Source: Symbiodinium natans
Taxonomy: Eukaryota; Sar; Dinophyceae; Suessiales; Symbiodiniaceae
Assembly (NCBI GenBank): GCA_905221605.1
Contig: CAJNDS010002516.1
Coordinates: forward strand, 122,001-186,000
DNA length: 64,000 bases
Direction of reading: 5' to 3'
Shown here one piece after another: positions 41,116 to 53,300 of the stretch (position 1 is its first letter; each line of letters opens with the position of its first letter). A model generated the notes under the pieces. The model did not search any database. It was given only the letters and a program-made list of their open reading frames with translations, and was not told the DNA's origin. A program made the translations under genes and the position numbers.

Positions 41116-42139
41116 TCGGCGGCCTTCAGAGAGCATCTTCCAGGGGCCTCCGAGAGTGAAAGAGGGGTGTGAGAGGAGGACACTTTCCCCACCTTGCTAA
41201 GAAGAAAAACCAGAGAAAAGATCACACAGGGACATGTAGAGAAGTGTGGAACGTGACCAGGTAGTTACAAGGAGCAGGAGAAGTCCTCCTTCCATCATAT
41301 CATTCCCTTCATTCTCCTTGCTTAACCTTGCCCTTCTTCTATCCCCCCAATGACAAAAGGAACAGAGGAAGAAAGGGCCGCAGAAGGGACACAAGAAAGG
41401 GAGCGTGCAGAAAGCGGGCGCACGAAGAGGGAGAACGAAAGGAAGGAAAAAGAGAGCTTCTTAAAGACAATAGCATTCCTGTCAACAGCGAAATCCTGTC
41501 ATCTATTGAAGTGCTGGATGGACTCTTTGATTCCTTTTCAAATGAAGGGTTCTATCGTTCATGGTGTTCCTTAGAACAGGAGAGCCTTTCAGGACAACGC
41601 CCTCATCTGTATTCAACATAGGCAGGGCTACCTCTGATTAAGAACGCAAAGGACGCATTCTAAGAAAATACACTCTCTCACTTCAAAAGGAGAGGACGGA
41701 CCCACTCATCTATGAAAAAAGAGCCGAAGCATTTGGGAGGAATTAAAATACGAATGAGGGGCTATCGCAGTATCCTTTTTTTCTTCTGACACGGATTCTT
41801 TGAAAGAAGAGGTTCCTGCCTGTTGTTTGTTTCCAAGAAAGGGAGGCTTTCGAGTGGCAAGGGGCGAACTCGCGCCCACCCCGGTCTTTGGGGTCAGTCT
41901 GAAAACAACTTGGAGAGGACCGTTGCTTCTCTCTCCTGCTTCTGTTTCTCTATCTCTTGCTCCGTGTCTGTCGTTCTCCTTCCCTCCTTCAATCTGTGAA
42001 TCTGCTTCTTTCAATATCCACCAGGTTGCCTGCAGTTTTCGCAGGGGGCTTCCCTGAGGGGCTCCCTGAAAGGGGGCAGGTTTCGAGAGGGCAAAGGGCA
42101 GGAGATTAGGAGAGGGCAAAGGCATGAAAGGAGGGGGGG

Positions 42140-42765
42140 CAGGGGCCTGGGGGAGGTGTGGGCAGTGAGGGCGGTGGCGTAGGGCTGCGTTGGAGCCCTT
42201 TCAAAAATAAGATAAATAAGATACATGGAGGGCAGATATTTAGATAGAGATAAATAGAGATAGAGATCGAGATGGAGACGTAAAAGGGGGTAGGGGCGGG
42301 GTAGGAGGTGCGGGCAGGGAGGGCGGTGGGGGCTGTGGGAGCGTGGGCTGCGTTGGAGCCCTTTACATAATGAGATAAGATAAATAAATAAGATATATAG
42401 ATGGCAGACATATTGATAGATATAGATAGATAGAGATACATAGCTAGAGATAGAGACATAGAGGGGGCAGGTTGGGTAGGGGGTCGGGGTAAGGGGTGCG
42501 GGGTAGCGTAGGGGGTAGGGGGCTAGGGGATCCCTGTAAATGGGCAGGGGATAGGGTGTAGGAACTAGGGCCCTTTACAAAAAGGATGAACAAGATATAA
42601 AGATGGCAGATACATAGACAAATATAGTCAGGGCTACGCTGGAGCCCTTTAAAAAATCACACACGCAAGATGTATAGATAGAATATATATATATATACAT
42701 ATATAGGTAGATACAGATAGAGATAGAGATAGAGATAGAGATAGAGATAGACAGGTTTTGAGAGG
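42140..42765 (+). repeat. GATA/GATAGA microsatellite units, first copy
   Basis: Four diverged units share GGAGCCCTTT or GGGCCCTTT followed by A-rich sequence and (GATAGA)n. A GGTAGGGG-type G-rich spacer lies between some of them. The second copy is at about 45350-45975. Confidence 0.8.
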
Positions 42766-42784
42766 AGATTAGGAGAGGACAAAA

Positions 42785-43770
42785 GCAGGAGAGGCAGGTG
42801 ACACAGATTCCGTGGAACATGTGTCATGTTTTTCGTGTTAACACAACTCTTGCGACACATATTCTGCACGAAATGTGTCATATTTATGGTGTTAACACAA
42901 CTCTAGTGACACATATTCTGCGGAAAATGTGTCATGCTTTTGGTGTTAGCACAGCTCTACTGACACATATTCTGCGGAAAATGTGTCATGCTTTGCGTTA
43001 ACACAAGTCTGGTGACACATATTCCTCGGAAAATGTGTGTTTTGTGTTAGCGCAGCTCTACGGACACATATTTTGCAAAAAACTTGTCATGTTTTTGGTT
43101 TTAACGCAACTCTGGTGACACATATTCCGCGGAAATGTGTCACGTTTGTGGTGCTAGCACAGCTCCACTGACACATATGTTGCGGAAAATATGTCATGCT
43201 TTTGGTGTTAACACAACTCTGGCGACACATATTCTGCAACAAATGTGTCATATTTATGGTGTTAACACAACTCGAGTGACACATATTCTGCGGGAAATGT
43301 GTTATGTTTTTGGTGTTAGCACAGCTCTACGGACACATATTTTGCAAAAAACGTGTCATGTTTTTGGTTTTACCGCAACTCTGGTGACACATATTCCGCG
43401 GAAATGTGTCACGTTTTTGGCGCTAGCACAGCTCCACTGACACATATGTTGCGGAAAATATGTCATGCTTTTGGTGTTAACACAACTCTGGCGACACATA
43501 TTCTGCAACAAATGTGTCATATTTATGGTGTTAACACAACTCGAGTGACACATATTCTGCGGGAAATGTGTTATGTTTTTGGTGTTAGCACAGCTCTACT
43601 GACACATATTTTACGGAAAATGTGTCATGCTTTTGGTGTTAACACAACTCTAGTGACACATATTCTGCAGAAAATGTGTCATGTTTCGTGTGTTAGCACA
43701 GCTCTACTGACACATATTTCGCGGAAAATGTGTCATGTTTCTGGTGTTAACACAACTCTACCAAAATAAA
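42785..43770 (+). repeat. 54-bp satellite, first copy
   Basis: About 18 units. A typical unit contains GACACATATT, then about eight bases, then ATGTGTCAT, then a GGTGTTAACACAAC-type segment; the first two parts form an inverted repeat. Some units are 51-53 bp. Because 54 is a multiple of three, an 18-residue peptide of the pattern 'MCHxFGVxTxLxTHILxK' repeats in an open + frame (43353-43769). No start context or flanking gene supports translation. Confidence 0.93.
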
Positions 43771-43789
43771 AAAAAACTAAACTCAGTAA

Positions 43790-44226
43790 AACTATTGGAA
43801 AAATGAATTTATTTTCCGGAAAAGTCAGGCCCATTTAAAATTTTAAAAATCCTTAAAATCCTGAAAACCCTTAAAATTTTGAAAGCCCGGACCTTTCAAA
43901 ATTTTAAGGATTTTAAGGAATTTAAGGCCTTTTAAATTTCTTAAAATCCTTAAAATCCTTAAAATCCTTAAAATTTTGAAAGAAAAATAAATTATTTTCC
44001 GGAAAGAGGCAGGACCATTTAAAATTTTAAAAATCCTTAAAATCCTTAAAATCCTTAAAATTTTGAAAGGTTGGGGCTTTCAAAATTTTAAGGATTTTAA
44101 GGAATTTAAGGCCTTTTAAATTTCTTAAAATCCTTAAAATCCTTAAAATTTTGAAAGAAAATTAAAATATTTTCCGGAAAGAGGCAGGCCCATTTAAAAT
44201 TTTAAAAATTTTAAAAATCCTTAAAA
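43790..44226 (+). repeat. AT-rich palindromic satellite, forward block before the gap
   Basis: Units of about 180 bp carry TTTTCCGGAAA, AGGCCCATTTAAAATTTT, runs of CCTTAAAAT and the dyad TTGAAAG...CTTTCAAAA. The block runs into the N gap. Confidence 0.9.
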
Positions 44227-44326
44227 NNNNNNNNNNNNNNNNNNNNNNNNNNNNNNNNNNNNNNNNNNNNNNNNNNNNNNNNNNNNNNNNNNNNNNNNNN
44301 NNNNNNNNNNNNNNNNNNNNNNNNNN
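44227..44326. other. Assembly gap of 100 N
   Basis: Exactly 100 N between two copies of the 3.2-kb block. A round 100 is the usual placeholder for a gap of unknown size. Confidence 0.98.
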
Positions 44327-47200
44327 TCGGCGGCCTTCAGAGAGCATCTTCCAGGGGCCTCCGAGAGTGAAAGAGGGGTGTGAGAGGAGGACACTTTCCC
44401 CACCTTGCTAAGAAGAAAAACCAGAGAAAAGATCACAGGGACATGTAGAGAAGTGTGGAACGTGACCAGGTAGTTACAAGGAGCAGGAGAAGTCCTCCTT
44501 CCATCATATCATTCCCTTCATTCTCCTTGCTTAACCTTGCCCTTCTTCTATCCCCCCAATGACAAAAGGAACAGAGGAAGAAAGGGCCGCAGAAGGGACA
44601 CAAGAAAGGGAGCGTGCAGAAAGCGGGCGCACGAAGAGGGAGAACGAAAGGAAGGAAAAAGAGAGCTTCTTAAAGACAATAGCATTCCTGTCAACAGCGA
44701 AATCCTGTCATCTATTGAAGTGCTGGACGGACTCTTTGATTCCTTTTCAAATGAAGGGTTCTATCGTTCATGGTGTTCCTTAGAACAGGAGAGCCTTTCA
44801 GGACAACGCCCTCATCTGTATTCAACATAGGCAGGGCTACCTCTGATTAAGAACGCAAAGGACGCATTCTAAGAAAATACACTCTCTCACTTCAAAAGGA
44901 GAGGACGGACCCACTCATCTATGAAAAAAGAGCCGAAGCATTTGGGAGGAATTAAAATACGAATGAGGGGCTATCGCAGTATCCTTTTTTTCTTCTGACA
45001 CGGATTCTTTGAAAGAAGAGGTTCCTGCCTGTTGTTTGTTTCCAAGAAAGGGAGGCTTTCGAGTGGCAAGGGGCGAACTCGCGCCCACCCCGGTCTTTGG
45101 GGTCAGTCTGAAAACAACTTGGAGAGGACCGTTGCTTCTCTCTCCTGCTTCTGTTTCTCTATCTCTTGCTCCGTGTCTGTCGTTCTCCTTCCCTCCTTCA
45201 ATCTGTGAATCTGCTTCTTTCAATATCCACCAGGTTGCCTGCAGTTTTCGCAGGGGGCTTCCCTGAGGGGCTCCCTGAAAGGGGGCAGGTTTCGAGAGGG
45301 CAAAGGGCAGGAGATTAGGAGAGGGCAAAGGCATGAAAGGAGGGGGGGGCAGGGGCCTGGGGGAGGTGTGGGCAGTGAGGGCGGTGGCGTAGGGCTGCGT
45401 TGGAGCCCTTTCAAAAATAAGATAAATAAGATACATGGAGGGCAGATATTTAGATAGAGATAAATAGAGATAGAGATCGAGATGGAGACGTAAAAGGGGG
45501 TAGGGGCGGGGTAGGAGGTGCGGGCAGGGAGGGCGGTGGGGGCTGTGGGAGCGTGGGCTGCGTTGGAGCCCTTTACATAATGAGATAAGATAAATAAATA
45601 AGATATATAGATGGCAGACATATTGATAGATATAGATAGATAGAGATACATAGCTAGAGATAGAGACATAGAGGGGGCAGGTTGGGTAGGGGGTCGGGGT
45701 AAGGGGTGCGGGGTGGCGTAGGGGGTAGGGGGCTAGGGGATCCCTGTAAATGGGCAGGGGATAGGGTGTAGGAACTAGGGCCCTTTACAAAAAGGATGAA
45801 CAAGATATAAAGATGGCAGATACATAGACAAATATAGTCAGGGCTACGCTGGAGCCCTTTAAAAAATCACACACGCAAGATGTATAGATAGAATATATAT
45901 ATATATACATATATAGGTAGATACAGATAGAGATAGAGATAGAGATAGAGATAGAGATAGACAGGTTTTGAGAGGAGATTAGGAGAGGACAAAAGCAGGA
46001 GAGGCAGGTGACACAGATTCCGTGGAAAATGTGTCATGTTTTTCGTGTTAACACAACTCTTGCGACACATATTCTGCACGAAATGTGTCATATTTATGGT
46101 GTTAACACAACTCTAGTGACACATATTCTGCGGAAAATGTGTCATGCTTTTGGTGTTAGCACAGCTCTACTGACACATATTCTGCGGAAAATGTGTCATG
46201 CTTTGTGTTAACACAAGTCTGGTGACACATATTCCACGGAAAATGTGTGTTTTGTGTTAGCACAGCTCTACGGACACATATTTTGCAAAAAACTTGTCAT
46301 GTTTTTGGTTTTGACGCAACTCTGGTGACACATATTCCGCGGAAATGTGTCACGTTTTTGGTGCTAGCACAGCTCCACTGACACATATGTTGCGGAAAAT
46401 ATGTCATGCTTTTGGTGTTAACACAACTCTGGCGACACATATTCTGCAACAAATGTGTCATATTTATGGTGTTAACGCAACTCGAGTGACACATATTCTG
46501 CGGGAAATGTGTTATGTTTTTGGTGTTAGCACAGCTCTACGGACACATATTTTGCAAAAAACGTGTCATGTTTTTGGTTTTACCGCAACTCTGGTGACAC
46601 ATATTCCGCGGAAATGTGTCACGTTTTTGGCGCTAGCACAGCTCCACTGACACATATGTTGCGGAAAATATGTCATGCTTTTGGTGTTAACACAACTCTG
46701 GCGACACATATTCTGCAACAAATGTGTCATATTTATGGTGTTAACACAACTCGAGTGACACATATTCTGCGGGAAATGTGTTATGTTTTTGGTGTTAGCA
46801 CAGCTCTACTGACACATATTTTACGGAAAATGTGTCATGCTTTTGGTGTTAACACAACTCTAGTGACACATATTCTGCAGAAAATGTGTCATGTTTCGTG
46901 TGTTAGCACAGCTCTACTGACACATATTTCGCGGAAAATGTGTCATGTTTCTGGTGTTAACACAACTCTACCAAAATAAAAAAAAACTAAACTCAGTAAA
47001 ACTATTGGAAAAATGAATTTATTTTCCGGAAAAGTCAGGCCCATTTAAAATTTTAAAAATCCTTAAAATCCTGAAAACCCTTAAAATTTTGAAAGCCCGG
47101 ACCTTTCAAAATTTTAAGGATTTTAAGGAATTTAAGGCCTTTTAAATTTCTTAAAATCCTTAAAATCCTTAAAATCCTTAAAATTTTGAAAGAAAATTAA
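44327..47200 (+). repeat. 3.2-kb block, second copy
   Basis: Matches 41116-43990 with only a few differences, for example a 2-bp deletion at about 44437, one extra G at about 45348, and T to C at about 44729. The 97-codon frame recurs at 44537-44830. The copy runs on into the AT-rich satellite, where the two copies stop aligning cleanly. Confidence 0.93.
46000..46980 (+). repeat. 54-bp satellite, second copy
   Basis: The unit order is the same as in 42785-43770, with scattered single-base changes. The two arrays are copies of one another and not independent expansions. Confidence 0.93.
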
Positions 47201-49000
47201 ATCATTTTCCGGAAAGAGGCAGGCCCATGTAAAATTTTAAAAATCCTTAAAATCCTTAAAATCCTTAAAATTTTGAAAGCCCGGGCCTTTCAAAATTTTA
47301 AGGATTTTAAGGAAAATATTTAGGCCTTGTAAATTTTCGTAAAATCTTAAAATCCTTAAAATCCTTAAAATTTTGAAAGAAAATGCAAATTATTTTCCGG
47401 AAAGAGCAGGCCCATTTTTTAGGAATTTAAAAGGCCTTAAATTCCTTAAAATCCTTAAAATTTTGAAAGCCCCAACCTTCAAAATTTTAAGGATTTTAAG
47501 GATTTTAAGGATTTTTAAAATTTAAATGGGCCTGCCTCTTTCCGGAAAATATTTTAATTTTCTTTCAAAATTTTAAGGATTTTAAGGATTTTAAGGATTT
47601 TAAGAAATTTAAAAGGCCTTAAATTCCTTAAAATCCTTAAAATTTTGAAAGCCCCAACCTTTCAAAATTTTAAGGATTTTAAGGATTTTAAGGATTTTTA
47701 AAATTGTAAATGGGCCTGCCTCTTTCCGGAAAATAATTGAATTTTCTTTCAAAAGTTTAAGGATTTTAAGGATTTTAAGGATTTTAAGAAATTTAAAAGG
47801 CCTTAAATTCCTTAAAATCCTTAAAATTTTGAAAGCCCCAACCTTTCAAAATTTTAAGGATTTTAAGGATTTTAAGGATTTTTAAAATTTAAAATGGGCG
47901 CCTACTGTCCGGAAAATAATTAATTCTTCAAAATTTTAAGGATTTAAGGATTTAAGAAATTTAAAAGGCTGAAATCTTAAAATCCTTAAATTTTGAAAGG
48001 CCCGGGCTTTCAAATTTTTAAGGATTTAAGGATTTTAAGGATTTTTAAAATTTTAAAATAATTTAATTTTCTTTCAAAATTTTAAGCCTCTTTCCGGAGG
48101 AATTTTCTTTCAAAATTTTAAGGATTTTAAGGATTTTAAGATTTTAATTTAAAAGGCGTTAAATTCCTTAAAATCCTTAAAATTTTGAAAGCCCCAACCT
48201 TTCAAAATTTTAAGGATGTTAAGGATTTTAAGGATTTTTAAAATTTTAAATGGGCCTGCCTCTTTCCGGAAAATAATTTAATTTTCTTTCAAAATTTTAA
48301 GGATTTTAAGGATTTTAAGGATTTCAAGAAATTTAAAAGGCCTTAAATTCCTTAAAATCCTTCAAATTTTGAAAGGCCCGGGCTTTCAAAATTTTAAGGA
48401 TTTTAAGGATTTTAAGGTTTTTTAAAATTTTAAATGGGCCTGCCTCTTTCCGGAAAATAATTTAGTTTTCTTTCAAAATTTTAAGGATTTTAAGGATTTT
48501 AAGAAATTTAAAAGGCCTTAAATTCCTTAAAATCCTTAAAATTTTGAAAGGCCCGGGCTTTCAAAATTTTAAGGATTTTAAGGATTTTAAGGATTTTTAA
48601 AATTTTAAATGGGCCTGCCTCTTTCCGGAAAATAATTTAATTTTCTTTCAAAATTTTTAAGGATTTTAAGGATTTTAAGAAATTTAAAAGGCCTTAAATT
48701 CCTTAAAATCCTTAAAATTTTGAAAGGCCCGGGCTTTCAAAATTTTAAGGATTTTAAGGATTTTAAGGATTTTAAAATTTTAAATGGGCCTGCCTCTTTC
48801 CGGAAAATAATTTAATTTTCTTTCAAAATTTTAAGGATTTTAAGGATTTTAAGAAATTTAAAAGGCCTTAAATTCCTTAAAATCCTTAAAATTTTGAAAG
48901 GTCCGGGCTTTCAAAATTTTAAGGATTTTGTGGTCCTTTTAAAATTTTGGAAAACCCCTAAATTCCTTAAAATCCTTAAAGTTTTGGAAGGCGAAGCAGG
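47000..49000. repeat. AT-rich palindromic satellite with an orientation switch near 47.41 kb
   Basis: To about 47414 the units read TTTTCCGGAAAGAG...GGCCCAT, as before the gap. From about 47420 onwards they read in the opposite sense (TGGGCCTGCCTCTTTCCGG at about 47529, 47711, 48252, 48436, 48611 and 48785; spacing 174-184 bp). Each unit has a dyad around GCCCGGGC or GCCCCAACC with TTGAAAG and CTTTCAAA arms, plus runs of AAGGATTTT and CCTTAAAAT. Confidence 0.93.
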
Positions 49001-49194
49001 ACCGTCAAATAACGCATAAAGGTCCTACATACATACATATATATATATATACAAATATATGGGTACCCGCCTGTACGGTACCCATGCGTTTGTAACAGCC
49101 CCCGAAATACGAAGATGTGGAACCATTAGAGCATTCGAACAATACGGCCCCAAATGAGAAAATCCATTAAAGCACTAAACGAGTAAACCAAAGA

Positions 49195-49436
49195 CGATGT
49201 ATATGTATGTAAGTAGATGTATGTGTATGTATGTATATGATATATGTATGTATGTATATGTATGTATATGTATGTATATGTATGAATATGTATGAATATG
49301 TATGTATATGTATGTATATGTATGTATATGTACGTATATGTACGTATATGTACGTATATGTACGTATATGTATGTATATGTATGTATATGTATGTATATG
49401 TATGTATATGTATGTATATGTATGTATATGTATTGT
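49195..49436 (+). repeat. (TATGTATATG)n microsatellite
   Basis: About 240 bp of alternating TATGTATATG with TACG and TGAATATG variants. A TATATA run precedes it at about 49036-49062. Confidence 0.95.
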
Positions 49437-50336
49437 GAAGTCGACCAGCACTGGACTTGCACTAAGCCAATGCAATCACAGCCCGGTCACGCTGTTTTAC
49501 GACTTAGTGAGTCCAAGCACTTGTGCAGCTACGCCTGAGTGCGTCCGGTCGGACCGCACAGCAACCTAGGAGCTACTGTACGACTCTACCGTGCTCAAAG
49601 GCACAAGCTCGGTACTTGAGCCAAAATATTGGCATTGTTACGAATTGCAAAACTCTAAATGCAAAGGAAAACTACAAGGTGGTCTGCCGAGTCCTAATGC
49701 ATCACAGAGCAGAAGATGCATATGCACTCATGTCAGCTCACATTCGCCCCTCAGCCGAGGCTCCGGTGAGTGACTTCCACAAGGAGGGCGGGCGTCCGTC
49801 GCGGCTTTGGGCGCAAGCCCGCAAACGAAGACACGCGAAACGAGACGACCCAAACGAGCGACCCTCCAAAACCAGCCTAAACCAGGCGGACCGGTCTTTT
49901 GCATGACCTGAGTCGAGGCTCCAGTACACAGAGCCCACTGAGTGCCTTGAGGACTGCTACGGCAGACACTGAAATCTATGGTACAGATGGTACACTGTAC
50001 ACGGCCGGTCCTAAGCTACGGCTACGGCTACTCACCTATCCGGAACTACCCTACGGGCTACCAGACTCAGCGAGAGCCGCGCACATGGCTTGTGCCGCAG
50101 GCAATGCAGCTCACACGCGCTTCGGCGAGCGCATTGCCGCGACCAGGACACGGTCCGCAGCAGCCGCAACGGGCTAAGAAGAAAAGTGCGGGGTAGGCAA
50201 AATGGGCAGGGCAAACCCTGCCGCGGCTCTTCGCCCGCTAGCAAAATACAATCAAAAGAGGCACGACAGCGTGCCGCGCTGTGACGCCTAAGAAATCGCG
50301 TGGAAACGATTCCACGCTGCGCCGACTGGCCGCAGC
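49437..50336. other. 3' flank of the minus-strand retroelement
   Basis: About 900 bp between the microsatellite and the stop codon of the minus-strand ORF. No ORF with a motif was seen. It may hold the 3' untranslated part and LTR of the element, but no LTR pair can be compared in this window. It contains one copy of the dispersed GC-rich motif at 50136-50160. Confidence 0.4.
49615..49627 (-). other. 13-nt match to the 3' end of the dinoflagellate spliced leader
   Basis: On the minus strand, 49627-49615 reads ATTTTGGCTCAAG, identical to the last 13 bases of the 22-nt dinoflagellate spliced leader. The next bases are TACC, not the GTA of a spliced-leader RNA gene, so a relict leader on retroposed cDNA fits better than an SL RNA gene. 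The bases just upstream do not continue the leader. Confidence 0.4.
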
Positions 50337-53300
50337 CTACTCGATACCCTGTGGAGCAGTGCTGGGGGCACGAGTGGCGACGCCAGCAACGTTGGAGCTA
50401 CTGGCTCGCTCCAACTGAGGGCGCCTTGCGACCGCCTCATCGAGGGAGAATGCCTCAGCCGACACCCTCTGGAAATCCTCGATGTAGGACTGCGCGACCG
50501 GGTGCGTCTTGGCGACCTCAAGCCTAAGCCCTGCCTCCGCATTGGCTTTGCTGCTTGTGGTAAAATTGAGGCTCCCAATCAGCACCACCGCGCCATCAGG
50601 CCGCAGTAGGCAAAGGGCCTTGGCATGGTGAAGCCCTTGGATACCGGTACCTACTTTAGCCCCGCGGCCGTCGCGAGCATAGGCGTCGCGCACGGATGTG
50701 CCGCAACCCACCTTCACCTCGGCGCCTGCAGCCGCCAAGCGTTTCAACGCTTGCCACTGCAGTTTGGTGCGGTGGCATTGTCCCATGTCGGCGACAATCC
50801 GAACGCCTGCGCCCTTGCTAAGCGACGCTTCGATTGCCTCGATGCAGGATGGGCAATCTAAGCTGTACGCCCGGATGTAGATCACATCCTCTGCTGCTCC
50901 AGACCCAAGCAGCGTTTGGGCGGCCTGAACGTATGGCCCGCCCGCAAGGAATTCCGCTTCTTTGACTGGAGAACTCCTAGCGGGGACTGGGCCCTTGTTC
51001 CTCCGGCTGGGTGTGCGCGCCACAGTGGCAGTGGCGGCACGTTGCACGAAGCCGGACTGTGCGTGGGCTGCGCTCGCTCCATCTGCTGGGGCCGCGGCCA
51101 GGTCACGACCCGCGAGCCCCTGAAAGCAGGAGAGCCCGCGGCTCTTGGCCGCAAGTTGGGAGAAACATCCTTCACTGTTCCCCAAACCCAACACAACCTT
51201 ACCCTTAGCCAGGGCTTCGGAGGCGGTACTCCGAATGGAGTCTGTGAGCGCAGGACCCGCGCCTCGCTGGGCCGCGTGCAAAAACCCTAGGGATCGAGCG
51301 GTGTCCATTGCGGCATCGCAATGCCCGCAACGTCCCTCTGCTAGGTAAGCACGACAGCCACAGGCAGCTGTCTCCTCCTTGAGGTGCACCCAAACTTTAT
51401 GGGTCACCCCTTTCTTAGTGCTCGCGACCTCAAACGTCGCTTCAGAGCCAAGGAGTTGAGACAGCCGCGCCTCAGGGGCCGCGGTGTTGCCATGTCGCAG
51501 ATGCGCAATGCGATTGGCAACAGCACGACTCACGTACCACAGAACAGCGCTGCACAAGATCACTACTACCAGAGTGATGGCTGTTCCGGCGACCCACACT
51601 GTCCGCCTGGCCCCATGACCGATTTCCTCGACCGCGTCGGCCGAAATTGTTGCAACCGCGTGCATGGAGTCCTCGACAACATGCACAGCCCCGCGGTGCA
51701 ACTGCAAGGCAATCGGCGCCGACGCTGCAGCCGCCAGGCCCCACCAGCCGTTGATGTTCCCGTTGAGGGCGTGCATCAACCGATTGAGGAGCCCGCGACC
51801 CAGGAAAAAGGGGGTCCGCGGCGGAAGCGGAACACTTGGCGGCGGCCGGGCCGACCCGCACGGGAAGGCTGGGACCCAGCTTGTGCTTGGGCGGGGTTGG
51901 AGCGCGGCAACTATGCCCGCGGCGTAAGCGCCCCAGGCGTACCTGCCCCTCCCCTTGGGCTTGTCCTTGGCATCGGACTTGCCTCTGCCCTTCGGCTTGC
52001 CCTGGCCCTTGCCACGGGCATCTGCCCAAGCACTCCAAGGGTCGCGGCCCTTGCCGTACGTCGCTTCTTCGCGACGTCGCTTACCGCCCCTCTTCTTGTG
52101 TTTGTTTCTAAGAAGAGGTTGGATGGTTTCTTGGTCCATCGCAAGATTGGCCAGAAGGATCTCGTGCTCCAGCTCGTCCTGGCTGCTTTCGGAGCCAGAG
52201 TCCCTCTCTTCGCCACGCCGCGGATCAGGGATCCCGCGAGAGACGACCTCTGCCAAACGGAGAGGGGTGCTGCAGCGAAAGCACAGCTGCCTGAATGAAA
52301 GATTCCATTCATAGCAGTTAGGGCACTGCCACCCTGCAATGCGGAGCGCTTCGCTGATGTGATCATCGCGCTCCGCCTTCTCCGCCTGGCGCCGCTCTCG
52401 CTTCTTGGCGCGCTCGGCCGCCTGCGCCTCCTCGGCCGCCTGGAGGGCTTCAGCGAGTTCCTCATCGCTGAGAAGCCTCGCGGCATCCGCCCGCGCTTGT
52501 TGGTCTTCAAGCGCTTCGGCAGAAAACCTCCGCCTCCATTGCTCGGGCGCGGTTTGAGGGTCTACCTCCCACCACCCGATGTCGATCCCGTTGATCCATC
52601 GGCCGTCGCACGGGGCGCCCGCTTTCGGGCCGCCCGCGTGCGTGGTGAGGCACTGGTCCTCGGTAACCGGGTTGATGGCTTCGCAGAAGAAGCACCGCCA
52701 GCTGCCGTAGGGGTAAAAGCGGCCTTCGACGTAGGCTCGGTTGGCTGGGAGGGCGACATCGTCCGCCTCATCCGCGGTGCCTGCCTCCATCTCAACCGAG
52801 ACCTCCTCGTCCTTGACAACCTCAGCTTCCTCCTCCTGTTCCTCCTTGACCAGGGGCTCTTCTTGCTCCCGGCCAACGTTGAGGTGGGACTCAGTGCGAA
52901 CCTCGGCGCGCATCAAAATGACGTCAAGGCTATCCGCGGCTGGGTCGCCCGCGAAGAAGGAATCGATCTCCTGGGCATGGAGATCGTCAAGAGGCGTCAC
53001 CAGGTCTGGCGAGTAATCCCGCTTGGAACGACGACGCTCTGCAAGGCGTTGCTGAACGTCGCTCGTCGGCGGCCCGAGGGCCCGCCTGCGCGGAGCGGCC
53101 TCCCGCGGAGGTCCATGCTCGGCCTCCTCCGTGGGCTCGCTCTTGGGCGTGGACCCTCCACCGCTACTCTCCGGAGCGGGATCCAGCTCGGGGTCATCGC
53201 GAAGCCACCCCGGTGGATGACTACCACCATAAATGTGGCGCGATCCGTCCTCAAGCTGGATTCGGTCCCCTCTCTTCAGGAGCGGGACCTTCGAGTGATC

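Larger units (their letters stand above)
41116..43990 (+). repeat. 3.2-kb block, first copy
   Basis: Nearly identical to 44327-47200, with an offset of 3209-3211 bp. Contents in order: a diverged 0.8-kb satellite end, a 97-codon open frame (41328-41621) with no known domain, several diverged units that start with 'GGAGCCCTTT' and contain GATA microsatellite, and the 54-bp satellite. Confidence 0.93.

Noticed and set aside
36006-41159. Many frames of 60-150 codons in the 0.8-kb satellite
   Set aside because: The frames break differently in each unit because of indels, and no unit keeps the same ORF. That pattern is not expected of coding sequence.
41328-41621. 97-codon ORF conserved in both 3.2-kb copies
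   Set aside because: The copies are nearly identical over their whole length, so identity of the ORF shows no selection, and there is no domain.
42798-43769. CRISPR-like array or Cys/His repeat protein
   Set aside because: Units are contiguous 54-mers without unique spacers, in a eukaryotic setting. The repeated peptide is explained by a period divisible by three.
49600-49640. Spliced-leader RNA gene
   Set aside because: Only the last 13 bases match, the GT after the exon is missing, and no Sm-like site or tandem 5S unit was seen.
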